From the NCBI RefSeq assembly GCF_001639105.2, contig NZ_CP015285.1, positions 674,501-738,500 on the forward strand: 64,000 nt of DNA, read 5' to 3'. This document shows positions 20,901 through 29,071 of the stretch, in pieces (position 1 is the stretch's first letter; each line of letters begins with the position of its first letter). This DNA is from Azospirillum humicireducens (GTDB lineage Bacteria; Pseudomonadota; Alphaproteobacteria; Azospirillales; Azospirillaceae). The notes under the pieces were generated by a model, which had not been told where the DNA came from, searched no databases, and was given only the letters and a program-made list of their open reading frames with translations. Made by a program: the position numbers and the translations under genes.

Positions 20901-21418
20901 TCGAAGAGGACGGCACCACCGAGGCCGCCCGCTTCTCGCTGCCGCGTCAGGCCAAGGAGGATGGCGAGTGCATCGCCGACTTCCTGCGCGACGTGACCGA
21001 TCCCGAGCGTGACGTGCTCGGCCTCCAGGTCGTCACCATGGGCCAGCATTGCGCCGAAGTGGCGCGGGAGTGGTTCGCGGAGAACCGTTACCAGGATTAT
21101 CTCTACCTGCACGGCCTGTCGGTTGAGATGACCGAGGCGATGGCGGAATATGTCCATGCCCGCATCCGTGCGGAGCTGGGCTATGGGTCCGAGGACAGCC
21201 GCGACAAGGAGAAGCTGTTGCAGCAGTCCTACCGCGGCAGCCGCTACAGCTTCGGCTATCCGGCCTGCCCGAACCTGAAGGACCAGGAACAGCTGCTGAA
21301 GCTGCTGGACGCCGGCCGCATCGGCATCGAGATGTCGGACGAGGACCAGCTCCATCCGGAGCAGAGCACCTCCGCCATCGTCCTGCACCACCCGCGGGCC
21401 AAATACTTCTCGGTCTGA
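17927..21418 (+). CDS. metH: Cobalamin-dependent methionine synthase
   Basis: This full-length 1163-residue MetH transfers the methyl group of 5-methyl-THF through cobalamin to homocysteine. Domains in order: homocysteine-binding (about 1-310, zinc cysteines in LNCATGP and GGCCGT), pterin-binding (about 335-600, starting at FAIGERCNANGSKK), cobalamin cap and binding domain (about 640-880, with DVHDIGKN for the axial His), and the SAM-dependent activation domain (about 900-1160, RGSRYSFGYPACPN). No riboswitch was recognised in the 182-bp gap after metF. Position downstream of sahR-metF suggests joint control by SahR. Confidence 0.97.
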   Translation: MAHILDTLRDRVLLCDGGFGSRIQALDLDVEKDYWGHENCTDILPLSRPDIVRDIHRGYFEAGADMVETDTFGASPVTLGEFGISEKAFEINQRAVELAREAAEGFRDGQPRFVIGSIGPGTKLPSLGHIAYQPAEDSFYVQAAGLIAGGADAILVETCQDPLQIKAAVNGIKRARAEAKSDTPVFVQVTVETTGTLLVGTDIAAAATVIQALDVPLMGLNCATGPLEMSEHVRWLSQNWPGMISVQPNAGLPELVDGKTHYPLLANDFAHWLERFVSEDGVNLVGGCCGTNVPHIAAANQMLRKLAPAGSHRPAPKGRTVHWVPAVASLYSQVTLRQENAFFAIGERCNANGSKKWRELQEKNDWDGCVEMAREQVKEGSHSLDVCTAFVGRDEVAEMNAVISRFAGSVTAPLVIDSTEYKVLEQALALYGGKAILNSINFEDGEEPARKRLELAKKFGAAVIALTIDEEGMAKTPDRKLEIAKRLYDLAVNEYGLAPSDLLFDPLTFTIATGNEDDRKLAIWTLEGIEAIAREMPGCQIILGLSNVSFGLNAAARHVLNSVFLDHAVKKGMTGAIVHVSKILPLHQIPEKEVKTAEDLIFDRRAEGYDPLQAFIALFEGRKAADAKKKARAENVEDRLKERIVDGDRTGLEDDLAEAMKTHPPLEIINTYLLDGMKVVGELFGAGKMQLPFVLQSAETMKAAVAWLEPHMEKVEGQQKGTLVLATVKGDVHDIGKNLVDIILTNNGYKVVNLGIKQPVTAIIQAAKEHKADAVGMSGLLVKSTVVMRENLEEMTREGLEVPVLLGGAALTRAYVEGDCVASYGSGRVAYAGDAFDGLTLMDKVVEGSFDQQLAIQQAKRAGKATNRRRVLGQATSAAIGPVDKDAVRARRHRLAEGVPVPTPPFWGPKLIDLVPLKTLVTYLNERMLYQLQWGYRKDGKSFEEFKEWAKKELRPVLDRILQIAAKEEILRPTAVYGYWKAAADGNDVILFEEDGTTEAARFSLPRQAKEDGECIADFLRDVTDPERDVLGLQVVTMGQHCAEVAREWFAENRYQDYLYLHGLSVEMTEAMAEYVHARIRAELGYGSEDSRDKEKLLQQSYRGSRYSFGYPACPNLKDQEQLLKLLDAGRIGIEMSDEDQLHPEQSTSAIVLHHPRAKYFSV

Positions 21419-21440
21419 TGTCCACTGTTCGAGCGATGAT

Positions 21441-21479
21441 CCTCCGCCGCCCGTTCCGTGTTAGGATGGGCGGCGGAGG
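21441..21479 (+). promoter_or_regulatory. 12-bp hairpin that covers the ribosome binding site of the MNT gene
   Basis: CCTCCGCCGCCC (21441-21452) and GGGCGGCGGAGG (21468-21479) are perfect inverted repeats with a 15-base loop. The right arm contains GGAGG at 21475-21479, the only Shine-Dalgarno sequence before the ATG at 21486. The stem would hide it in any transcript reading through from metH. There is no T run, so a terminator is less likely. Confidence 0.75.
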
Positions 21480-21485
21480 ACTCCG

Positions 21486-21818
21486 ATGGCTGTGGTCGAC
21501 ACGCGGAACGACGAGAAGCTGCAAATCCTGCTGGACCGGATCGTCCCGGCCCTGGAGCCGGAAGCCGTCTACCTGTTCGGCAGCCGGGCGCGCGGCGACT
21601 TCGACGAGGACAGCGATTACGACCTGCTGGTGATTGTCCCGGACGATGCGCCGAAGGAGAGGCGGTCGATCCGCCATGCCTATGCGTCCAAGATCGGCAC
21701 CGGCATTCCCGCCGACATCATTCCTTGTACGCGCGCCAATTACGAAGCGTCCAAGGACGTCGTGGGCACCTTGAGCTACGAGGTCAAGCGCCGGGGGCTC
21801 AGGGTTTATGGAGCGTAG
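21486..21818 (+). CDS. MNT-type nucleotidyltransferase domain protein
   Basis: This 110-residue protein is a minimal nucleotidyltransferase with the signature GSRARG followed by DEDSDYDLLV (the metal-binding D-x-D) at about residues 34-52. Such proteins are found paired with HEPN proteins, often as antitoxin-like partners that can transfer nucleotides to the HEPN partner. The gene overlaps the downstream HEPN gene by 11 bp, so they form a pair. Its ribosome binding site lies inside a stable hairpin. Whether this pair is an active toxin-antitoxin system is uncertain. Confidence 0.88.
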   Translation: MAVVDTRNDEKLQILLDRIVPALEPEAVYLFGSRARGDFDEDSDYDLLVIVPDDAPKERRSIRHAYASKIGTGIPADIIPCTRANYEASKDVVGTLSYEVKRRGLRVYGA

Positions 21819-22212
21819 GGAAGTCTGTGCATGGCTGGTTGTTGTGGAGCGCGACGTGAAGGCGATCCGCAACAACCTCTATGGTCCCGATCCGGAGCCC
21901 CATATGGCGGCCTATCACTGCCAGCAGGCGGTCGAGAAGCTCGCCAAGACCCTGCTTGTGGCGGCTGGCACGATGCCGCCGAAGTCCCACGACATCGACA
22001 GTCTGGTCGTCCGGCTTCCAACCGGGCATCCGATGGCCCTGCGCATCGCCGCTCTGGCTCATCTCACCACATTCATCAGAGCGCCGCGTTATCCGGGAGC
22101 CGGCATCTTCGACGACCCTCTACCGGACTTGCCGGTTTCCGAGGTCGCCGGCTGGCTCGCGGAGATCGAGACGCTGCGAACCGACATCGTCCGCTTCCTT
22201 GGAATGCCATGA
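21808..22212 (+). CDS. HEPN domain protein paired with MNT nucleotidyltransferase
   Basis: This 134-residue helical protein has the HEPN core signature AAYHCQQAVEKLAKTLLVAAG followed by SHDIDSLVVRL, typical of the COG2250-like branch. The catalytic RNase motif R-x4-6-H of toxin HEPNs is not seen at its usual place, so it may be non-nucleolytic. Its start overlaps the nucleotidyltransferase gene and its stop overlaps the thioesterase start (ATGA), giving a tightly coupled three-gene unit. Role inferred only from family and context. Confidence 0.85.
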   Translation: MERREVCAWLVVVERDVKAIRNNLYGPDPEPHMAAYHCQQAVEKLAKTLLVAAGTMPPKSHDIDSLVVRLPTGHPMALRIAALAHLTTFIRAPRYPGAGIFDDPLPDLPVSEVAGWLAEIETLRTDIVRFLGMP

Positions 22213-22721
22213 CAGCCGATACTCCCACCCCCCTGACCCTCCACCGCGAGACCGTCCGTCCGGAGTGGATCGACTACAACGGGCACATGAACGTCGCCTA
22301 TTACCTGCTGGCCTTCGACCATGCGACGGACGCCGTGCTGGACCGGTTCGGGATCGGCAAGGCGTATGTGGCGGCGGAGAACCGGTCGGTCTTCGTGGTC
22401 GACGCACACCTGACCTATGCCCGTGAGGTGACGGAGGGGGCGCCGCTGCGGTTCGACTCGTTGCTGCTCGGCGCCGACGCCAAGCGGCTGCACCTGTTCC
22501 ACGAGATGCGGCATGCAGAGGACGGGTGGCTCGCGGCCACTGCGGAGTTCATGCTGCTTCACGTCGATCTCGCCACCCGCAAGACCTCTCCCTTTCCACC
22601 GGAGGTCGCGGCGGCTCTCGCCGAACAGGCGGCAGCCCATGCGGACGGCCCCTGGCCGCTTCAGGCGGGACGGGCGGTTGCGCGGCTGAACCCTGTCAGA
22701 CCGTCAATGAGCCGAGGTTGA
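22209..22721 (+). CDS. Acyl-CoA thioesterase, hotdog fold (4-hydroxybenzoyl-CoA thioesterase-like)
   Basis: The 170-residue protein has the 4HBT-type signature EWIDYNGHMNVAYYLLAFDHATD (about residues 18-40), where the Asp/Asn-Gly-His region is catalytic in YbgC-like enzymes. It continues with VDAHLTYAREV and an AEFMLLHVD strand. It probably hydrolyses a short or modified acyl-CoA; relatives occur in carnitine and betaine catabolism, but the neighbours here give no substrate. The ATG overlaps the HEPN stop, so it is translationally coupled to an MNT/HEPN pair with which it shares no evident function. Confidence 0.82.
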   Translation: MTADTPTPLTLHRETVRPEWIDYNGHMNVAYYLLAFDHATDAVLDRFGIGKAYVAAENRSVFVVDAHLTYAREVTEGAPLRFDSLLLGADAKRLHLFHEMRHAEDGWLAATAEFMLLHVDLATRKTSPFPPEVAAALAEQAAAHADGPWPLQAGRAVARLNPVRPSMSRG

Positions 22722-22752
22722 GTTCACGGGCGATCTCCCCATCTATCGAAGA

Positions 22753-23277
22753 ATGAAGACTGCATTCGTCGATCGGCTCCGCTCCGCCCCACTTCTCGCC
22801 ACGGCTGTGGTCGTCACCTTCCTTTCCGCCGGGCCGGCACTGGCCGCCTGCACCGAGGCGGCGCAGCCGAAAGTCAATTGGCGGCGCTGTTCCATGGAGG
22901 GGCAGACGCTGACCGGGGTCGATCTCAGCGGCGCGATGCTGCGCGATGCGACCTTTCAGCGGGCCAATCTGGGGCAGGCCAGGCTGACCGATGCCGACGC
23001 CTATCGCGCCAGGTTCGTCAGCGGCACGGCTCCGGGGGCGAACTTCGACGGGGCTCGGCTGATCGAGGCTGATTTCACCAGGGCCAACCTGACCGGTGCC
23101 AGTTTCCGCAACGCCGACCTGCGCAATGCCAAGATGGTCGGGGCGGCGCTGGTGCGGGCCGATCTGACCGGAGCCAGGCTGTCCGGCACCGACCTCAGCA
23201 ATGCCGACCTGTCGGGCGCCCGTTGGACCGACGGCACACACATCTGTGCGGAAAGCTCGATCGGTCAATGCAACTAA
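22753..23277 (+). CDS. Exported pentapeptide-repeat protein
   Basis: The 174-residue protein has a Sec signal peptide (cleavage expected after GPALA, about residue 32) and a single pentapeptide array (about 55-160: VDLSGAMLRDATFQRANLGQA and onward). Two cysteines flank the array start and two lie near the C-terminus (HICAES, GQCN), which could form disulphides in the periplasm. The beta-helix is expected to be about 5 coils. No partner gene is obvious; it lies between the thioesterase and a diguanylate cyclase on the same strand. Function unknown. Confidence 0.83.
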   Translation: MKTAFVDRLRSAPLLATAVVVTFLSAGPALAACTEAAQPKVNWRRCSMEGQTLTGVDLSGAMLRDATFQRANLGQARLTDADAYRARFVSGTAPGANFDGARLIEADFTRANLTGASFRNADLRNAKMVGAALVRADLTGARLSGTDLSNADLSGARWTDGTHICAESSIGQCN

Positions 23278-23377
23278 AGCGATTGGCCCAACTCGCCGCA
23301 TCGCCTAGAACCTTCTTGCCGTAAGGGCTTGGGCCGCGTACCGTTCGAAACCGAATGATTTTTGACGGACGACGGTC

Positions 23378-24406
23378 GTGGCGATCACGGAGGATTTCGA
23401 GCGTTCCAGCGGCCTGGCCGCAAAGGCCATGGAACGGATGCAGTCCGACCGCCTGCCGCCCACCCCGGAAAACTTCACGCTCTGGTACGTCTATTTCAGC
23501 GGCCGCAACCCGGACCTGACCCGCACCATCGATCTGGCGCTCCGCGACGGTCTGACCGCCTCGCAGACTCTGTGCGACGAGCTGTACAAGCGATTTTTCA
23601 CACTCGATGCCGAAGCGCAGGCCATCCGCGAAACCTCCGACAAGGCGCGCTATGCGCTGGGCCGCATCCTGGAGCAGCTGGGCAATGTCGGGTCGGAGAC
23701 GGAGCGCTACGGCAACGCCCTGACCGGCTTCCGGGACGAGCTGGACCAGCCGCTCAGCCTGCTTGAGCTGCGTGCGATGGTCGCCGCCATCGCGGCGGAG
23801 ACCAAGGAGATTGCCGACCGTCAGTCCGCCCTTCAGTCCCAGCTTCAGGAATCGAGCCAGCAACTGGCGGAAATGCGGGTCAGCCTGGACAGCGCGCGGC
23901 GCGAGGCGCTGACCGACGGGCTGACCGGCATCGGCAACCGCAAGGCCTTCGACCTGATTCTGCAGGAGGCGATGGACGCATCGGTGCGCGACGAGCAGCC
24001 GCTGTCTCTGCTGATGGTCGACATCGATCACTTCAAGGCCTTCAACGACACCCACGGCCATCTGGTCGGCGATCATGTGCTGAAGCTGGTCGCCCGCATG
24101 CTGACCGAATGCATCAAGGGCCGTGACACCGCCGTCCGCTATGGCGGGGAGGAGTTCGCGATCATCCTGCCGCGCACCAGCCTGGCGAACGCCACCAAGC
24201 TGGCGGAGCAGGTGCGCAGCTTCGTCGGCGCCCGGCAGATCGTGAACAAGGCGCGCAACGCCAATTACGGCACCGTCGCCCTGTCGGTCGGCGTCGCCGA
24301 GTTCCGCGCCGGTGAGCCGGCGATGGCGCTGGTCCGGCGCGCCGATCAGGCGCTCTATGCCGCCAAGCGCGGCGGACGCAACCGGGTGATGGCAGAAACC
24401 GCCTGA
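23378..24406 (+). CDS. Diguanylate cyclase (GGDEF domain) with cytoplasmic helical N-terminus
   Basis: This is a 342-residue protein with a GTG start. Residues 1-165 are helical without membrane segments and include the conserved PPTPENFTLWYVYFSG motif of a family of cytosolic cyclases, then a coiled-coil (about 135-175). The GGDEF domain (about 180-340) has the active-site motif GGEEF, metal-binding VDIDHFKAFND and ends KRGGRNRV. The residues before GGEEF do not show a clear RxxD inhibitory site (KGRDTAVRYGGEEF contains R-D-x-A instead). It should make c-di-GMP, a possible ligand for the PilZ-pentapeptide protein encoded at 12165-13661. Confidence 0.92.
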   Translation: MAITEDFERSSGLAAKAMERMQSDRLPPTPENFTLWYVYFSGRNPDLTRTIDLALRDGLTASQTLCDELYKRFFTLDAEAQAIRETSDKARYALGRILEQLGNVGSETERYGNALTGFRDELDQPLSLLELRAMVAAIAAETKEIADRQSALQSQLQESSQQLAEMRVSLDSARREALTDGLTGIGNRKAFDLILQEAMDASVRDEQPLSLLMVDIDHFKAFNDTHGHLVGDHVLKLVARMLTECIKGRDTAVRYGGEEFAIILPRTSLANATKLAEQVRSFVGARQIVNKARNANYGTVALSVGVAEFRAGEPAMALVRRADQALYAAKRGGRNRVMAETA

Positions 24407-24444
24407 ACCAACCGCCTGAACCAACCGCCTGAACCGACCGCCTG
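24398..24444. repeat. 13-bp tandem repeat across the cyclase stop codon
   Basis: The unit ACCGCCTGAACCA occurs three times in tandem (24398-24436, last base varied) plus an 8-base partial copy. The first unit contains the stop codon of the diguanylate cyclase gene, so slippage could copy or remove the end of the reading frame without changing the protein. Confidence 0.85.
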
Positions 24445-24464
24445 CCCCTGCGTTCCCCCCGGAC

Positions 24465-25544
24465 TCAGCCGCCCAGCCGACGCCGCACCGCCTCGGTCCC
24501 GTGCAGCAGCTCCGCCACCAGCTCCCCCGCCCTCCGGCGTTGCGCAAGCCGCAGCCCCTGGCCTGCCCATAGCGACAGGAACTCCGCCCGCCCGGCCTTG
24601 CCGGCGGCGGTGCGCAGCGGCCGGGTCAGCGCGTTCTGCAGGGGGAAAGGCAGCACCGCGTCGGGCTCCGCCGGGTTCTCCACCGCGTCCATGAAGCGGT
24701 TGACGATGCCCCGCGCCGGCCGGCCGGAAAAGGCGCGGGTCAGCCGGGTCTGAACCTCGCGTGCCGTGAGGATGGCGGCCTTGTGCGCCTCCGGGATGCC
24801 GGCCTCGTCGCTGGTCAGGAAGACCGTCCCCATCTGCACCGCGGTGGCCCCCAGCGCCAGCGCCGCGGCGATGCCCCGCCCGTCCATGATCCCGCCTGAG
24901 GCGATCACCGGAATGCCGACCGCATCGGCCACCTGCGGCACCAGCGCCATCGTGCCGACCAGATTTGCAGCCGGATCGCCGATGAAGCTGCCGCGATGCC
25001 CGCCGGCCTCGCTGCCCTGGGCGATCACCGCATCGACGCCGGCCCGTTCCAGTGCCACCGCCTCCGCCACCGTGGTCGCGGTGCCCAGCACCCGCAGGCC
25101 GCGTGCCTTGGCTGCGGCCACGCTGTCGGCGGGCGGCAGCCCGAAGGTGACGCTGTAATAGGCTGCTCCGCTGTCGAGCAGCGCCGCGAACTGCCGGTCG
25201 AACCCGTCGCCGGAATAGGTGGGCTCCTTCGGTTCCGCCAGCCCAAGCTCGGCGTGGAATGGTGCGACGCGGGCCAGCGCGTCGGCCATCATCGGCGCGG
25301 CACCGGGAGCCGGCGTCGGCGCGAACAGGTTGATGCCGAAGGGCAGGGTGGTGCGGCTGCGGATATCCAGCGCCCGCTCGGCGATCTGCGCGTCGGTCAG
25401 GTAGGCCGCCCCGACGAAGCCCAGGCCGCCGGCCTCGTTGACCGCAGCGACCAGTGCCGCCGTATCGCCGCCCCCCGCCATCGGCGCCTGGATCACCGGC
25501 GAGCGCAGTCCAAGCTGCTCAAGGGATTCCGTGTGAGAGGGCAT
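24465..25544 (-). CDS. Nitronate monooxygenase family flavoprotein
   Basis: The 359-residue FMN-dependent TIM-barrel enzyme oxidises nitroalkane-derived nitronates such as propionate-3-nitronate. Family features are PVIQAPMAGG at the N-terminus, the FMN phosphate-binding IASGGIMDGRGIAAALALGA (about 215-235), GSEAGGHRG with the catalytic His (about residue 183) and the ALGATAVQMGTVFL strand. It stands alone, convergent with the diguanylate cyclase. Enoyl reductases of the 2-nitropropane dioxygenase-like group cannot be fully excluded but the sequence fits nitronate monooxygenase best. Confidence 0.87.
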   Translation of the reverse strand: MPSHTESLEQLGLRSPVIQAPMAGGGDTAALVAAVNEAGGLGFVGAAYLTDAQIAERALDIRSRTTLPFGINLFAPTPAPGAAPMMADALARVAPFHAELGLAEPKEPTYSGDGFDRQFAALLDSGAAYYSVTFGLPPADSVAAAKARGLRVLGTATTVAEAVALERAGVDAVIAQGSEAGGHRGSFIGDPAANLVGTMALVPQVADAVGIPVIASGGIMDGRGIAAALALGATAVQMGTVFLTSDEAGIPEAHKAAILTAREVQTRLTRAFSGRPARGIVNRFMDAVENPAEPDAVLPFPLQNALTRPLRTAAGKAGRAEFLSLWAGQGLRLAQRRRAGELVAELLHGTEAVRRRLGG

Positions 25545-25898
25545 GTCCGCCTCCGTCGCTTCGACAACGGCGGCGATGCTACGTCCGCACTGCTTTCATG
25601 ACCAATGACTTGTTCTGAAGGATGTGTTCACTTCAGGTGAAGGCGGCAGGCGAGGGGCCGTGACCTTTCGATGTGCATCTCCCGTTCCGGCGCCAGGACG
25701 TCTGCAATGCGATTGGACCCGCTCCCGCACCCCGCGGGTCGGCGGGTGAAAGTCCCCCTCGCGGGCACTGCCGGCCTGTCATCCTGGATTTCCGCTCATC
25801 CCTTCATGCGAACATGCCGCTTCCGTTCATGACTTGCGGCCATTACTCCTGACCACCCGTTTCCGCCGGCGATACCGGCGCGTCGTCCGAGGACCGCC
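25545..25898. other. Divergent intergenic region, no gene seen
   Basis: The 354-bp gap separates the nitronate monooxygenase (minus) and MFS (plus) genes and must hold both promoters. A small dyad TTCAC-TTCAG-GTGAA lies near 25629-25643. No RNA gene or terminator was recognised. Confidence 0.5.
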
Positions 25899-27128
25899 AT
25901 GCCGCAGACCGAAGCCATCTCCGCCGCCGATCCCGCCCTTGTGGCTTCCCGACGGCGGGAGTTGGGAAATGTCACGCGGCTGGTCGCCGCGCAGGCGCTT
26001 GCCGGGGCGAATGCGGTGGTTGTCTATGCGACCGGCGCCATCGTCGGCAACACTCTGGCGCCCAGTCCCGCGCTGGCGACGCTGCCGATCTCCATTTTCG
26101 TGGTCGGGATGGCGGTCTGCACCTTGCCGGCCGGAACCATCGCCCGCCTGTATGGCCGGCGAACCGCCTTTCTCGCGGGCACCGGATGCGGCGTCCTCGT
26201 CGGCCTGTTGTCCTGGCTTGCGATACTGCTGGGCAGCTTCTGGCTGTTCTGCGCGGCGATGGTCTTCGGCGGCGCCTATGCCGCGGTGGTGCTTTCTTTC
26301 CGCTTCGCCGCCGCCGACTGCACCTCGCCCGAACGGCGACCGCGGGCCATGTCCGCCGTCATGGCCGGCGGCGTCGTGGCCGGCGTCTTCGGACCGCAAT
26401 TGGTCACCCACACGATGAACCTGTGGCCGCCCTACCTGTTCGCGGCGACCTATCTTGCCCAGGCTGCCGTGGCCGCTCTGTCGGCTCTCGTTCTGCTTGG
26501 CGTCCGTCTGCCGAAGCCGACGGCTGCGGATGTCGCCGGCGGCCGGCCGGTTTCCCTCATCCTGCGCCAGCCGCGCTTCATCACCGCGGTGATCTGCGGC
26601 GTGGTGTCCTACCTGCTGATGAACTTCGTCATGACGGCGGCCCCGCTGGCGATGCGGCTGTGCGGCCTGTCTCAGGAATCGGCCAACCTCGGCCTGCAAT
26701 GGCATGTCATCGCCATGTATGGCCCCAGCTTCTTCACGGGACGGCTGATCACGCGCTTCGGGGCTTCCCGCCTGGTGGCCGCCGGGCTGGCGCTGATCGC
26801 CGCCTCATCCGTCGTGGGGCTGATGGGGTTGGATGTGGCTCATTTCTGGGTGGGCCTGATCCTGCTGGGGGTGGGCTGGAATTTCGGTTTCCTCGGCGCT
26901 TCGGCGCTGGTGATGGAGTGCCACCGGCCGGAGGAGAAGACGCGGGTGCAGTCGCTGAACGACTTCATCGTCTTCGGCACCATGGCCTTCGGCTCTTTTG
27001 CCTCCGGCGGATTGCTGACCAGCCACGGATGGGACAGCGTCCTATGGATCTCGTTCCTGCCCCTGGCGCTGGCGACCGCAGCCCTGATCGTCACGGCGAT
27101 GCATCGAAGGGACGGACAGGCCGCCTGA
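25899..27128 (+). CDS. MFS transporter, about 12 membrane helices
   Basis: The 409-residue integral membrane protein has hydrophobic segments spaced as in a 12-helix major facilitator (first pairs about 25-45 and 60-80) and the loop 2-3 motif GTIARLYGRRTAFLAG, matching the MFS G-x3-D-R-x-G-R-R pattern in degenerate form. The central loop after helix 6 (KPTAADVAGGRPV) is short. Substrate is unknown; no neighbouring regulator or enzyme points to one. It is convergent with the cys genes. A hairpin with 8-bp arms lies at 27138-27161 but has no T run. Confidence 0.83.
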   Translation: MPQTEAISAADPALVASRRRELGNVTRLVAAQALAGANAVVVYATGAIVGNTLAPSPALATLPISIFVVGMAVCTLPAGTIARLYGRRTAFLAGTGCGVLVGLLSWLAILLGSFWLFCAAMVFGGAYAAVVLSFRFAAADCTSPERRPRAMSAVMAGGVVAGVFGPQLVTHTMNLWPPYLFAATYLAQAAVAALSALVLLGVRLPKPTAADVAGGRPVSLILRQPRFITAVICGVVSYLLMNFVMTAAPLAMRLCGLSQESANLGLQWHVIAMYGPSFFTGRLITRFGASRLVAAGLALIAASSVVGLMGLDVAHFWVGLILLGVGWNFGFLGASALVMECHRPEEKTRVQSLNDFIVFGTMAFGSFASGGLLTSHGWDSVLWISFLPLALATAALIVTAMHRRDGQAA

Positions 27129-27201
27129 ATGCAAGATGGGCGCGGTCTTTCCCCCGCGCCCGTCGTCTCACCCGATGAAACCGACCCTCAGATCACGCCC
27201 A

Positions 27202-29070
27202 TCAAATCACATAGGTCAGTTCCTTCTCCGACTTCAGGCTGTTCTTGCCCAAGGTCTCGTCGACATAGTCGAGCAGCTGGGCCAGCGCCTCGCTGCGGCT
27301 GAGCGCGTCGGTGTCGATCACCAGTTCGGGCTGGTCCGGCGCCTCGTAGGGAGCCGAGATGCCGGTGAACTCGGCGATTTCGCCGGCCCGCGCCTTCTTG
27401 TAGAGGCCCTTCGGGTCGCGCTCCTCGCAGGTCGCGAGGTTGGCGGCGACATGCACCTCGTGGAAGCGCTCGCCGCCGATCACCCGTGCCCGCGCCCGGT
27501 CGGCCTTCAGCGGCGAGATCAGCGATGCGATCACCACCATGCCGGCGTCGGCGAACAGCTTCGCCGTCTCGGCCACCCGGCGGATGTTCTCCGCCCGGTC
27601 GTCGGCGGAGAAGCCCAACCCGGCGTTCAGGCCGTTGCGGACATTGTCGCCGTCCAGCACGAAGGTCTGCCAGCCGCGGTCGAACAGCGCGCGTTCCAGC
27701 GCCATCGCCAGCGTCGACTTGCCGGCGCCCGACAGGCCGGTCAGCCAGACGATGCCGCCCTTGTGGCCGTTGGACTGGGCGCGTTCCTCCTGCGAGACGG
27801 TGTGCGAAACCTCGGTGATGTTGGCCGCCGCGGCGTCCTCGATCTCCACCACCAGGCAGCCGCCGACCACGTCGTGGCCGTCGATCAGCGCGCCGCGGCC
27901 GGTGCGCGGCAGATCCGACGCCAGATCGAGCGCAATGGGCGAGCGGGAGCGCAGCACGACCTCCGCCACCTCGTTGCGGCGGACCGCCTTGCCGGGGGTG
28001 CTGGACAGGTCCTCCACGTCGATGACCGCGGTCACCTGTTCCACCGTCACCCGGTGTTCGGCAGTGGCGATCTTCAGCGTGTAGGTCTTGCCGACCACCA
28101 GCGGATCAGACACCAGCCAGAACAGCCGCACGCTCAGCCGGTGGGCCAGCGTCGGGGCGTCGGACTGGTGGTGGGCGATGTGGCCGCGCTCGGCGAAGAT
28201 GCGCTTGTCCAGCGTGATGCCGATGCTCTGCCCGGCCTGGGCCGACAGCACCGTCTCCGGATGGTTCCACGCCTCGATGCTGATCACCTTGGCGCTGGCG
28301 CCGGTGGGCGAGAAGTGCAGGGTGTCGCCGACGCGCAGGCGCCCGCTTTCGATGCGGCCGGCCAGGATGCGGCGGTCGTCCGGCTTGTAGACGTCCTGCA
28401 GGGGCAGGCGCAGCGGCTGGTCGGGCGAGGTCTGCTGCGGACGGAAGGCGTCCAGCTGCTCGATCACCGTGGGGCCGAGATACCAGTCGGACTGTTCGCT
28501 GCGGCTGACGATGTTGTCGCCGTTGCGGGCGGAGACCGGGATCACCGCCTTGGGCTGCAGGCCCAGCTCGGCCAGATAGTCCTTGATCTCCTGTGCCACG
28601 GCTTCATAGCGGCGGCTGGAGAACTCGACCTTGTCCATCTTGTTGACGACCACCGCAACCTGACGCACGCCCAGCAGGTGCAGCAGGAAGGCGTGGCGGC
28701 GCGACTGTTCCAGCGCGCCCTCGTCGGCGTCGATCACCAGCAGCGCGGCATCGGCCTGGGAAGCGCCGGTCACCATGTTCTTCAGGAACTCGGTGTGGCC
28801 CGGCGCGTCGATGATGACGTAGGGGCGCTGCTTGGTCTTGAAGTGGATCTGGGTGGTGTCGATGGTGATGCCCTGGTCACGCTCGGCCTGGAGCGCGTCC
28901 ATGACGAAGGCCCATTCGAACGGCATGCCGCGCTTGCGGCTCATCTCGCGGACCTGTTCGACCTTGCCGTCCGGCAGGCTGCCGGTGTCGTTCAGCAGGC
29001 GGCCGATCAGCGTGGACTTGCCATGGTCGACATGGCCGACGATGACGATGCGGAGTTGAGAATGCGGCAT
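27202..29070 (-). CDS. cysNC: Bifunctional sulfate adenylyltransferase large subunit/adenylylsulfate kinase
   Basis: This 622-residue fusion joins the GTPase subunit of ATP sulfurylase (CysN) and APS kinase (CysC). The GTPase part has GHVDHGKST (about residue 11), DAPGHTEF and NKMD motifs, then two beta-barrel domains to about 430. The kinase part (about 443-622) has GLSGAGKST and the conserved [13 protein letters not shown]. It makes APS with CysD and can also phosphorylate APS to PAPS. NodQ of rhizobia has the same layout, but the housekeeping cysHD context argues for assimilation. Its ATG lies 1 bp after the cysD stop. Confidence 0.95.
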   Translation of the reverse strand: MPHSQLRIVIVGHVDHGKSTLIGRLLNDTGSLPDGKVEQVREMSRKRGMPFEWAFVMDALQAERDQGITIDTTQIHFKTKQRPYVIIDAPGHTEFLKNMVTGASQADAALLVIDADEGALEQSRRHAFLLHLLGVRQVAVVVNKMDKVEFSSRRYEAVAQEIKDYLAELGLQPKAVIPVSARNGDNIVSRSEQSDWYLGPTVIEQLDAFRPQQTSPDQPLRLPLQDVYKPDDRRILAGRIESGRLRVGDTLHFSPTGASAKVISIEAWNHPETVLSAQAGQSIGITLDKRIFAERGHIAHHQSDAPTLAHRLSVRLFWLVSDPLVVGKTYTLKIATAEHRVTVEQVTAVIDVEDLSSTPGKAVRRNEVAEVVLRSRSPIALDLASDLPRTGRGALIDGHDVVGGCLVVEIEDAAAANITEVSHTVSQEERAQSNGHKGGIVWLTGLSGAGKSTLAMALERALFDRGWQTFVLDGDNVRNGLNAGLGFSADDRAENIRRVAETAKLFADAGMVVIASLISPLKADRARARVIGGERFHEVHVAANLATCEERDPKGLYKKARAGEIAEFTGISAPYEAPDQPELVIDTDALSRSEALAQLLDYVDETLGKNSLKSEKELTYVI

Positions 29071-29071
29071 C

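Noticed and set aside
21486..22212. Classic HepT/MntA toxin-antitoxin module
   Set aside because: The HEPN protein lacks a visible R-x4-6-H catalytic motif, so I annotate only the domain pair.
25680..25790. Cobalamin or other riboswitch upstream of the MFS gene
   Set aside because: GC-rich folds and a GGGCACTGCCGG segment are present, but the conserved B12 box and helix order are missing.
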